Source: Dactylosporangium aurantiacum
Lineage (GTDB): Bacteria > Actinomycetota > Actinomycetes > Mycobacteriales > Micromonosporaceae
Length of the DNA: 64,000 bases
Assembly (NCBI RefSeq): GCF_000716715.1
Contig: NZ_JNYJ01000019.1
Span: 62,001 to 126,000, forward strand
Direction: 5' to 3'
Positions 7,609 to 25,700 of the stretch are shown one piece after another (within the stretch, counting starts at the first letter, position 1; each line of letters begins with the position of its first letter). The position numbers and the translations under genes were made by a program. The notes under the pieces were generated by a model that saw only the letters and a list, made by a program, of their open reading frames with translations, made no database searches and had not been told where the DNA came from.

Positions 7609-10295
7609 TCGAGCGGGATCATGACCGGGATGTGTGTCTTGCCGCGCTGACCCGGCTGCGCCGCGGGCAGGGCGGTGTCCTGGCCGTCGCGGGTGCCCTG
7701 GGCGCCGGCAGGTCGGCGTTGCTGCGGCTGGCGGCGGACCTCGCCGCCGGCGGCGGGGTGCCGGTGGTCGCGGCCGCGGCGGACCGCGCCGAGCGGGACC
7801 TGCCGCGGAGCCTGGCGTCGCGGCTGTGGCGCGACGTGCGCGCGTCGGCCGCCGGGCGCACCGGCACGCTGCTGGTCACGATCGACGACCTGCAGTGGGC
7901 CGACGACGCGAGCCTGGCGTGGCTCACCCGGCTCGACCGGCACGCCGCCCTGGCGGGCGGCCCGGCGGTCCTGGTGGTGCTCGCGGTCCTGGACGGTGAC
8001 GCGGGCGGCGACCGGCCCGCGGTCCGCGCCGCGCTGGGCCGCGCCGACCGGACGCTGCGACCGGCACCGCTGTCCGTGGCCGGGGTCGAGCGGCTGCTGG
8101 CCGGCGCCGGGGCGGACCGGGCCACGGCGCACCGCTGTCACCGGCTCAGCGGCGGCAACCCGTGGCTGGCCCGGGCGCTCGCGGCGGACCTCGCCGGGTG
8201 GCCGGAGGGCGCCGGGTGGTGGGGCGGCGCCGGCGCCGAGCCGCCGGACGTCACCCGCCGCGCCTACGAGCCGCTGCTGCGCAGGGTCACCGCCGCGGTC
8301 ACCGCGCTGCCCGCGGCCCAGTGCGCGTACCTGCTGCACGGCGTGCTGCTGGGCGCCGCCGCGGAGCCCGCCGTCGTCGGCCGGCTCGCCGGGCTCGACG
8401 ACGTCGACGCCCGCATCGCGGCCCGGGCGCTGCGGGCGACCGGGCTGCACGGCGCCACCCCGCCGCAGCCGTTGCTGGACGCCCTGGTCCGGCAGGTCGT
8501 CGGCGCCACCATCTGCCCGGAGTCGTTCGCGGTCGGGCACGGGCAGGTGGCGGAGGCACTGTTGCGGGCGGGCGCGCCCGCCGAGCGCGTCGCGGCGCAC
8601 CTGGAGCAGGCGATGGTGCTGCCGCCGCACGCGGCGGGCGTGCTGTCCGCCGCCGCGACCTCCGCCCTCGCCCGTCACGACGTGGCCACCGCGGTGCGCC
8701 ACCTGCGGGTCGCGCTGCGCGGCCTGCCGTCCGGCGGCGCCGAACGCGCCGGGATCCTCGTCGACCTCGCCCTCGCGGAGCGGTGCGCCAACCCGGCGAC
8801 GCTGGTGCGCCGGGTGCTGCAGGCGCTGCCGGCGCTGCCCGGCGACGACGCGCGGGGCGCCGCCCTGGCCCGGATCCCGCCGATGGCGCTGGTCTCCGGC
8901 GGGAGCGCCGCTGTCGAGGCGATCGACGGCGTGCTGCGGCGGCTGGACCCGCGGGCGGCCGGCGCCGAGGCGCTGGCGCACCGGCTGGAGGCGCGGCAGT
9001 GGATCGCGGGCTGGCAGGATCCGGTGGTGCTGGCCGGCACGACGGCCCGCCTGCGCGACGCGATGATGCGGCCCCGCACCCCGGCGGAGCGGGAGCTGGC
9101 GGCGGTGCTGCTGTTCTGCGCGACCATGTCCGCGGAGCTGTCCGCGCCGGAGCTGGCACCCCTCGCCCAGCTGCTGTTCGAGCACCTGCCGGCCGACCAC
9201 GACACGCTCGTCTCGGTCGCGCCGCTCCTCGTCGCCGGTGCCGTCGCCGTCGAGCGGGTGCCGGCGCTCGGGCAGTGGCTCGCCGAGGCCCGCCTGGCCT
9301 GCGACGCCGCGCCGTGCCGCAGGGTCGCGGCGCAGGTGTACGCGCAGCTGGCGTTCCAGCAGCTGCACACCGGGCAGCCGGCCGCGGCGGCGGCCAGCGC
9401 CGCGAACGCGTTCGCCCTGTTCCAGGACGGTCTCGGCGACGACGGGATCAGCGTCGCGATGCTCTTCGCGGTCGCGGCGGCGGTGCCGGACGACCGGCTG
9501 CGGCAGCGGGCGGCGGCGCTGTGCCGCCCGGAGCGGGTCACCGCCGAGACCGGCATGCTGCCGATGGTGAGCAGCCTGCTGTACGGCGCGACGCTGTACA
9601 CCACCGATCCGCAGGCGGCGCTCGTCGCGCTGATCGAGTGCGAGCAGCAGCTGGCCACCCACGGCTGGCGCAACCGGGCGCTCTTCCCGACCGGCACGAT
9701 GATCGCGCCGCTGCTGTACCGGCTCGGGCGGCACGGCGAGGCCGTCGAGCGCATCGCGGAGGAGCACCGGCTGGCGGCCGCCTGGGGCGCGCCGGCGGCG
9801 ACGGGCCGGACGCTGCGGGTCTGGGGCGAGCTCAGCGACGGCCGGCGGGCGCTGCGCCTGCTCGACGATGCCGTGGACGTGCTCGAGCACTCCGTGAACG
9901 AGCTCGAGCTGGCCCGTGCGCTGCTGGCCCGGGGCACCAGGCTGCTCGCGGCGGGGCGGCGGGGCGCCGGTGACGACCTGCGCCGCGGCGGGCAGCTGGC
10001 GGCCACGGCCGGGTTCTCCTGGCTGGCGGAGCCGGCCAGCGTGGCGCTGGAGGCGCACCGTGAGCAGCTGGTGCCCGGGATCGGCTCCTTCACGCCGGCC
10101 GAGCGGACCGTCACGGACCTGGTCACCGCCGGCCTGACCAACCAGGCCATCGCCACCCGGCTGGGCATCTCCCAGCGGGCCGTGGAGAAACACCTGACCA
10201 GTTGCTACCGGAAACTGGGCGTCACCAACAGGTCCGCACTAAAGGCGGTACTCAGCCAGGTAGTAACCAAAATGTCCGATCTGGCGGTAGAATAG
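7602..10295 (+). CDS. LuxR-family large regulator (LAL) 3 with altered Walker A
   Basis: 897-aa LAL-type regulator. GTG at 7602 overlaps the stop of regulator 2 (7606-7608) and gives the usual N-terminus LIERDHDRDV. The expected P-loop reads GALGAGRSALLR, with arginine in place of the catalytic lysine, whereas Walker B is well kept (LLVTIDDLQWAD). The C-terminal LuxR helix-turn-helix (about 830-890) contains LTNQAIATRLGISQRAVEKH. The K-to-R change usually weakens or abolishes ATP hydrolysis, so this protein may bind nucleotide without turnover; that is inference. As the last gene of the operon it probably acts with regulators 1 and 2 on the cluster. Confidence 0.85.
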   Translation: MLIERDHDRDVCLAALTRLRRGQGGVLAVAGALGAGRSALLRLAADLAAGGGVPVVAAAADRAERDLPRSLASRLWRDVRASAAGRTGTLLVTIDDLQWADDASLAWLTRLDRHAALAGGPAVLVVLAVLDGDAGGDRPAVRAALGRADRTLRPAPLSVAGVERLLAGAGADRATAHRCHRLSGGNPWLARALAADLAGWPEGAGWWGGAGAEPPDVTRRAYEPLLRRVTAAVTALPAAQCAYLLHGVLLGAAAEPAVVGRLAGLDDVDARIAARALRATGLHGATPPQPLLDALVRQVVGATICPESFAVGHGQVAEALLRAGAPAERVAAHLEQAMVLPPHAAGVLSAAATSALARHDVATAVRHLRVALRGLPSGGAERAGILVDLALAERCANPATLVRRVLQALPALPGDDARGAALARIPPMALVSGGSAAVEAIDGVLRRLDPRAAGAEALAHRLEARQWIAGWQDPVVLAGTTARLRDAMMRPRTPAERELAAVLLFCATMSAELSAPELAPLAQLLFEHLPADHDTLVSVAPLLVAGAVAVERVPALGQWLAEARLACDAAPCRRVAAQVYAQLAFQQLHTGQPAAAAASAANAFALFQDGLGDDGISVAMLFAVAAAVPDDRLRQRAAALCRPERVTAETGMLPMVSSLLYGATLYTTDPQAALVALIECEQQLATHGWRNRALFPTGTMIAPLLYRLGRHGEAVERIAEEHRLAAAWGAPAATGRTLRVWGELSDGRRALRLLDDAVDVLEHSVNELELARALLARGTRLLAAGRRGAGDDLRRGGQLAATAGFSWLAEPASVALEAHREQLVPGIGSFTPAERTVTDLVTAGLTNQAIATRLGISQRAVEKHLTSCYRKLGVTNRSALKAVLSQVVTKMSDLAVE

Positions 10296-10776
10296 GCTCG
10301 TTCGCGTCCAAACAAGCGAAGATCACCGCGGGTAATAGGAACGCCACTGAAAGCATTCCTTGGCCCGTGCCGAGGCGCCGACCGGGCCGCCAGATACACA
10401 AGTCAATGCTCAAATTTTTCGCAAGATCGACGTCCGCCTGTACGGCTTACCCGGCGGTCACATCTCGGGCCGAACCGGACTTCGGTCAGGATTCCGTCGC
10501 GCTCGGTGCCCGACAGACGCCCCCGCCGCGCCGCACCGGCCGTGTAGACTGGCTCTGACCTGCGTAGTTACCCCGCGGCAGGCGCACCTACGGAAACCAT
10601 CGCCACCGTGCGTCCCCGCACGGACACGCGGCGACGCGCACTTCGGTCCGCCATACCGAACTAGGCGCACACCTACCACAGTCTTAACTGCCCGATTTGC
10701 TCGCGTTGACGCTCGCGGAAAGCCATGCAAGGCTCCCGATGCGAGTTCAAATTTGGAGCATTTGGGAGACGTGTCG
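10296..10776 (+). other. Lower-GC leader region upstream of the PAS-LuxR gene
   Basis: 481 bp without a convincing gene, visibly less GC-rich than its surroundings. A long open frame runs through it into the regulator but starts at 10360 with atypical residues and no ribosome site, so I read it as non-coding. A TTGACG hexamer near 10707 could be a -35 element but has no good -10 partner. No strong PAS-LuxR box was found; the nearest, around 10587, fits only about 10 of 16 positions. It probably holds the regulator's promoter and a long 5' leader. Confidence 0.5.
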
Positions 10777-11544
10777 ATGCTTCTGGTCGGTAATTTGAAG
10801 GCAGACGTTCGAGACGCAACTCAGACCGACCCGCTCCACAGGCAAAACAGGAGTGAAACATTGCCGGAACAACACTGCTCCTTTGCGCAGCAGTACCCGG
10901 CGCTCGTAGGCGCAAGCGAATACGGCGAGCTGTTTCTGTCCATTGTCGAAAGGACCGGGGTCGGCCTCGCCGTCCTCAATCCGCAACTTCGTATCCAGCA
11001 GACGAACGAGGCGTTACTGGAGCACTGCGGCCAGCCGCGCTTCGACCTGCACGGATTCGACTTCTCCGAACTGCTGCACCCGAGCGTGCGCCAGCACATG
11101 CGGCGACAGTTCGAGCGGCTTCTCACCGGCCGCAGCGGCCGATTCGTGGAACACCTCGCCGCGCTGTGGGCGACCCGCACGGCCTTCACCGGCTCACTCA
11201 CCGGAATGGCCGTGCAGGGCGACGCCGGGCAGCTGAAGACAATCGTCGTCCTGGTCGCTCCGGACAAGGGCGAGGACGACCGGCGGGTGCTCATCAGCCC
11301 CAACAAGATCCTGACCGAGATCAATGCGAAGATCCTCGAGGGAGTGGCCACCGGTGTCCCCACCGTGCAACTGGCCGCGAAGCTGTATCTGAGTCGGCAG
11401 GGAATCGAGTACCACGTCAGCAACATGCTGCGGCAGTTCAAGGTGCCGAACCGGGCGGCGCTGGTGTCGAAGGCCTACTCGATGGGTCTGTTCGGGGTCG
11501 GCTCGTGGCCGCCCAAGGTGCTGAGCGAGTACGTGCGGCGCTGA
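10777..11544 (+). CDS. PAS-LuxR pathway regulator (PimM-like)
   Basis: Predicted cytosolic activator with a PAS sensor domain (about residues 50-140, starting around FLSIVERTGVGLAVLNP) and a C-terminal LuxR helix-turn-helix (about 190-245, with AAKLYLSRQGIEYHVSNMLR). This is the architecture of PimM, AmphRIV, NysRIV and PteF, which bind palindromic boxes in polyketide clusters. ATG 10777 (255 aa) has GGGAG eight bases upstream. A TTG at 10861 with AGGAG seven bases upstream would give 227 aa, closer to usual family size, and is a real alternative. Leu80 is encoded by TTA (11014-11016), suggesting bldA-dependent translation. Five matching boxes in this window make it the likely cluster-wide activator. 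Confidence 0.9.
   Translation: MLLVGNLKADVRDATQTDPLHRQNRSETLPEQHCSFAQQYPALVGASEYGELFLSIVERTGVGLAVLNPQLRIQQTNEALLEHCGQPRFDLHGFDFSELLHPSVRQHMRRQFERLLTGRSGRFVEHLAALWATRTAFTGSLTGMAVQGDAGQLKTIVVLVAPDKGEDDRRVLISPNKILTEINAKILEGVATGVPTVQLAAKLYLSRQGIEYHVSNMLRQFKVPNRAALVSKAYSMGLFGVGSWPPKVLSEYVRR
11014..11016 (+). promoter_or_regulatory. TTA codon in the PAS-LuxR gene
   Basis: In-frame leucine codon TTA at residue 80 (counting from ATG 10777), within the PAS domain region. TTA is very rare in GC-rich actinomycetes and often places regulators under control of the bldA tRNA. I noticed none in the three LAL genes. Confidence 0.85.
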
Positions 11545-11567
11545 GCACGGGACCTCACGGGGCATCG

Positions 11568-11599
11568 AACGGCCGGGACGGGCATCCGTCCCGGCCGTT
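11568..11599. terminator. Strong hairpin between convergent genes
   Basis: Perfect 14-bp stem (AACGGCCGGGACGG paired with CCGTCCCGGCCGTT) around a four-base GCAT loop, 23 bp after the stop of the PAS-LuxR gene. There is no long T-tract, as is usual in actinomycetes. It probably ends regulator transcription and may block read-through from the opposing PKS operon. Confidence 0.8.
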
Positions 11600-11637
11600 G
11601 CCGTGTGCGCGCCGCCGTCCACTGAGGACACCCCGGT

Positions 11638-11661
11638 GGCGGCATCCCCGGGGATGCCGCC
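11638..11661 (-). terminator. 24-bp perfect palindrome after PKS A
   Basis: GGCGGCATCCCC followed directly by GGGGATGCCGCC, lying 12 bp beyond the PKS A stop. It can fold as a hairpin in the transcript and probably ends the NRPS 1-PKS A operon. A protein-binding palindrome is possible, but the position favours termination. Confidence 0.65.
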
Positions 11662-11673
11662 GCCGGGCACCGG

Positions 11674-21660
<9,987 letters not shown>

Positions 21661-21728
21661 GGGCTGCACCGCCTTCGGTGAGGGGCCCGCGGCCCGGGCG
21701 GGCCGCGGCGGTTCGCGGGACGGGACGC

Positions 21729-21941
21729 TCAGACGTCCTGGTGTTCCATGGCGCGGCGCAGGCTCAGCGGCCGCATGTCGGTCCACACCTCGTCGACGTG
21801 GGCGAGGCACTCGTCCTTCGTGCCGACGAAGCCGGTCTCCCGCCAGCCGGCGGGCACGTCGCGGCCGTCGGGCCAGATCGAGTACTGCTCCTCGTCGTTG
21901 ACCACCACGCTGTAGCGGCGGGTCTCGTCGTCGTCGGCCAT
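21729..21941 (-). CDS. MbtH-like protein
   Basis: 70-aa MbtH-family protein, a small cytosolic partner that helps many NRPS adenylation domains fold and work. The family signature is clear: [19 protein letters not shown] at about 15-33, then [20 protein letters not shown], with the conserved tryptophans and the S-x-W-P core. ATG 21941 has AAGGA upstream. It lies between the type II thioesterase (41 bp upstream) and PKS A (68 bp downstream) in the NRPS 1 operon. As the only MbtH gene in the window it may serve A domains of both NRPS 1 and NRPS 2. Confidence 0.97.
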   Translation of the reverse strand: MADDDETRRYSVVVNDEEQYSIWPDGRDVPAGWRETGFVGTKDECLAHVDEVWTDMRPLSLRRAMEHQDV

Positions 21942-21982
21942 GTCGGTGTCCTTCCCTGGGTCGGGTGGGTCGGGGGGGGTGG

Positions 21983-22738
21983 TCAGCGCAGGGCGAGCTC
22001 GTCGGCGAGCCGGCCGAGGACGAGCTCGGCGTGGCCGAGGACCGCGAAGTGGTCGCCGGGCAGCACCCGGCGGTCGAAGCGGCCGGTGGTCACCGCCGCC
22101 CAGCCGTCGACGTCCTCGGGGCCGCTGATGGTGTCGCCGGCGCCGACGTAGGCGCTGACGGGGCAGGTGAGCGGCGGCCCGGGCGCGGGGACGTAGCCCT
22201 CGACCATCGCCATGTCGGCCCGCAGCACCGGCAGGTAGATCGCGGCGACCTGCGGGTCGTCGAGCACCTCGGCGGGGATGCCGCCGTGCCGGGCCTGCAT
22301 CGCCCGGCCGAACTCGAGGTCCGGCAGGTGGCTCAGCGGCGGCATCAGGGCGGCGCCGCCGGGCGGTTTCGCCCCGGCGACCACCAGCCGGGTCGGGGAC
22401 AGCAGGTAGTCGCGGCGCAGGTGCCGGGCCAGCTCGTACGCGACGAGCGCGCCCATGCTGTTGCCCAGCAACGCGAACGGCACGTCCAGCGCCGGCAGCA
22501 GCGCGTCGGCGAGGTCGGGGACGAGGTCGACGACGCCGGTCGGCAGCGGCTCACCGAAGCGGGACTCGCGGCCGGGCAGCTGGACCGGGCACACCTCCAG
22601 CCCGTACGGCAGGTGCTGCTGCCAGGTCCGGAACGCCGACGCGGCGCCGCCGGCGTGCGGGAAGCAGAACACCCGCAGCACGGTGTCGCCCGCGCGCCGC
22701 CGGTTCGGCAGCCAGGGGTTGGGCATGAGGTCACTCAC
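21983..22738 (-). CDS. Type II thioesterase (editing), NRPS 1 operon
   Basis: 251-aa alpha/beta-hydrolase of the RifR/GrsT type, which removes wrong or stalled acyl groups from carrier proteins. The N-terminal [14 protein letters not shown], the nucleophile elbow GNSMG (the usual GHSMG has His before Ser) and the C-terminal GDHFAV histidine motif are present. GTG 22738 overlaps the NRPS 1 stop by eight bases; ATG 22726, preceded by GGTGAG, is an equally good start and would shorten the protein by four residues. Its place between NRPS 1 and mbtH suggests proofreading of that line. A second type II thioesterase lies at 51.2-52.0 kb. Confidence 0.9.
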   Translation of the reverse strand: MSDLMPNPWLPNRRRAGDTVLRVFCFPHAGGAASAFRTWQQHLPYGLEVCPVQLPGRESRFGEPLPTGVVDLVPDLADALLPALDVPFALLGNSMGALVAYELARHLRRDYLLSPTRLVVAGAKPPGGAALMPPLSHLPDLEFGRAMQARHGGIPAEVLDDPQVAAIYLPVLRADMAMVEGYVPAPGPPLTCPVSAYVGAGDTISGPEDVDGWAAVTTGRFDRRVLPGDHFAVLGHAELVLGRLADELALR

Positions 22739-25700
22739 CAGCGGTCACCGTCTTCGCGGAGGCGTTGCGGACATCGAAGGGGCGGCAGCAGCGGGCCTGC
22801 GGGTCGGCGACGACCTCGGCGAGCAGCGCCGTGTACCGCTCGGCGAGCCGGGCGACGGTCGCGTCGTCGAACAGGTCCACGCTGTACTCGAGCAGGCCGT
22901 CGACGCCGAGGCAGGCGCCGTCGGGGCCGAGCCGCTCCCGCAGCATCAGGTTGAGGTCGAACTTCGCCGTCGTCGACGGGGCCGGCTCGATCCGCATCCG
23001 CAGGCCGGGCAGCTCCAGCGCGCCGCGGTCGGTGTCGTCGGCGACGATCATCACCTGGAACAGGGGGTGCCGGGCGCCGGACCTCGCCGGGTTCAGCGCC
23101 CGCACCAGGTGGTCGAACGGCACGTCCTGGTGGGCGTAGGCGGCGAGGTTCCAGTCGCGGACCCGGGCGAGCAGCTCGGTGAAGGCCGGGTCGCCGGAGG
23201 TGTCGGTGCGCAGCACGACGGTGTTGACGAAGATGCCGACGAGGTCGTCGAGGGCCGGGTCGGTGCGGCCGGCGGCGGGCGTGCCGAGCGGGATGTCGGT
23301 GCCGGCGCCGGCGCCGGTGAGCAGCGCGGCGAGGGCCGCCTGAGCGACCATGAAGACGCTGGCCCGGTGCCCGCGGGCGAGCGTCGCCATGCCGTCGTGG
23401 ACCGCGGCGGGCACGGTGAAGCGGACGCCGCGGCCGGCGGAGCTCGGCACGGCGGGGCGCGGCCGGTCGAACGGCAGCGCCAGCTCCGCCGGAGCCTTGG
23501 CGAGGGCCCGCCGCCAGTAGGCGGTCTGCCGCGACAGCACGCTGCGCGGGTCGCGCGGGTCGCCGAGCAGCCGCTGCTGCCACAGGGTGTAGTCGGCGTA
23601 CTGGGCCGGCAGCGGCTCCCACCGGACCCGGTTGCCGGCGGCCCTGGCGGCGTAGGCGTGCGCGAGGTCCGTGGCGAGCGGCACCATCGACCAGCCGTCG
23701 CAGGCGATGTGGTGCAGCACCAGGCTCAGCACGTGCTCGCCGGGGCCCGCCGGCAGCAGCCAGGCGCGCACCGGCAGGTCCTGCTCGAGGCGGAAGGTGG
23801 TGGCGGCGGCGCCGGCCAGCGCGGCGTCGACGTCCCCGCCGTCGGTGACGGTGAGGTCCACCGCGGCGTCGGCCGCCGGCACGATCCGCTGGGCGGCGAC
23901 GCCGTCGACCTCGACGACCGTGGTGCGCAGGCTCTCGTGCCGGGCGACGACGTCGCGCAGCGCCCCGGCGAGGGCGGCGGTGTCCAGGGTGCCGGTGAGC
24001 CGGATCGTCAGCGGCACGTTGTACGTGGCGCTGGGGCCGGTCAGCCGGTACAGGAACCACAGGCGCTGCTGGGCGAAGGACAGCGGCACCAGGTCGGGCC
24101 GCGGCGCGGCGACCAGCGGCGGCCGGGTGCTGCCGGCCGCGCCGTCGAGGCGGGCCGTGAGCAGGGCCGGGGTCGGCGCCTCGAAGACCGCCCGGACCGG
24201 CACCTCGACGCCGAGGTCGGCGCGGAGGCGGGCGACGAGCCGGGTGGCGAGCATGGAGTGGCCGCCGAGGGTGAAGAAGTCGTCCTCGACGCCGATGCCG
24301 GCCCGGTCCAGGACCTCCTCCCAGACCCGCAGCATGGCGGCCTCGGCGGGGGTGCGCGGCGCCACGTAGGTGGCGCTGACCGGCTGCAGCGGCGTCTCCG
24401 CCAGGGCCCGCTCGTCGGTCTTGCCGCTGGTCAGCGCCGGCAGCGCGGGCATGGGCACGAGCCGGGCCGGCACCATGGCCGCCGGCAGCACCGCCCGCAG
24501 CCGTCTGAGCAGGGCTGCGGCCTGCGGTGCCGGGGCGGTGCCGTGGGCGACGTACCCGACGAGCGCCGGTTCCCCGTCGATCCGGCGCACGAGCACGGCC
24601 GCGTCGAGGACGCCGGGCAGTTCCCGCAGCGCCGCGGCGACCTCACCGGGCTCGATCCGCACGCCGCGCAGCTTCACCTGGGTGTCGGTGCGGCGCAGGA
24701 ACAGCAGCTGCCCGTCGTCGCTCCAGCGGACCAGGTCGCCGGTGCGGTACAGCCGCGTGCCGGGCGGGCCGAACGGGTCGGGGACGAACGCGGCGGCGGT
24801 CGCGCCGGGCCGGTCGAGGTAGCCGTGGGCGAGCCCGGCCCCGGCGAGGTACAGCTCACCGGCGGCGCCCGGCGGGACCGGCCGGAGCCGCTCGTCGAGC
24901 ACGTAGGCGCGGGCGTTGCGGATCGGCCGGCCGATCGGCACGTGGCGCGGCAGCGGGCCGCGGCGGGTCCGCCAGGCGGTCGCCTCGATCGCCGTCTCGG
25001 TCGGCCCGTACAGGTTGAGCAGCTCGACGTCGAGCAGGTCCAGGCAGCGGCCGGCGAGCTCGGCGGGCAGCGCCTCGCCGCCGCAGAGGACGCGGCGCAG
25101 GGTCGTACACCGGCCGGCGTCGATGACGTCGAGGAACTGCCGCAGCGTGGTCGGCACGAACTTCACGGACGTCACCGCGAAGTCCTCGATCGTGCGGGCC
25201 AGGTAGTGCGGGTCGCGGTGCCCGTCGGGGTCGGCCAGGACGACGGTCGCGCCGGCGGCGAGTGTGCCGAACAGCTCCAGCAGCGCCGGGTCGAAGGTGA
25301 GCGGGGTCTTGAACAGCACCCGGTCGGACGGGGTGACGGGGGCGGTGTCGACGTACCAGCGCAGGGTGTTGACGACCGCCTGGTGCGGCACGACGACGCC
25401 CTTCGGCCGGCCGGTGGAGCCGGACGTGTACAGCACGTACGCCTCGTCGGCCGGCAGCGGCGCGGCGGGCGGCAGCGCGGGCGCGGCGAGGTCGCCGGTG
25501 TCGGCGGCGAGCACGACCGGGCCGTCGGGCAGCAGGTCGCGGTGCGCCGCGTCGGTGACCGTGACGGCGGGCCGGGCGTCCCGCAACAGCACCGCGATAC
25601 GGGCCGCGGGCGCGTCGAGGTCGACGGGCACGAACGCCGCGCCGGCCCGGCCGGCGGCAATCGCCGCCACGACCAGGTCCGCGCCGCGGGGCAGGGCCAG

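Noticed and set aside
10587..10602. Possible autoregulatory PAS-LuxR box before the regulator
   Set aside because: Only about 10 of 16 positions fit and the symmetric half is poor; indistinguishable from chance.
10360..10776. N-terminal extension of the PAS-LuxR gene back to 10360
   Set aside because: No ribosome site, residue composition unlike a conserved domain, and PAS-LuxR proteins begin shortly before the PAS domain.
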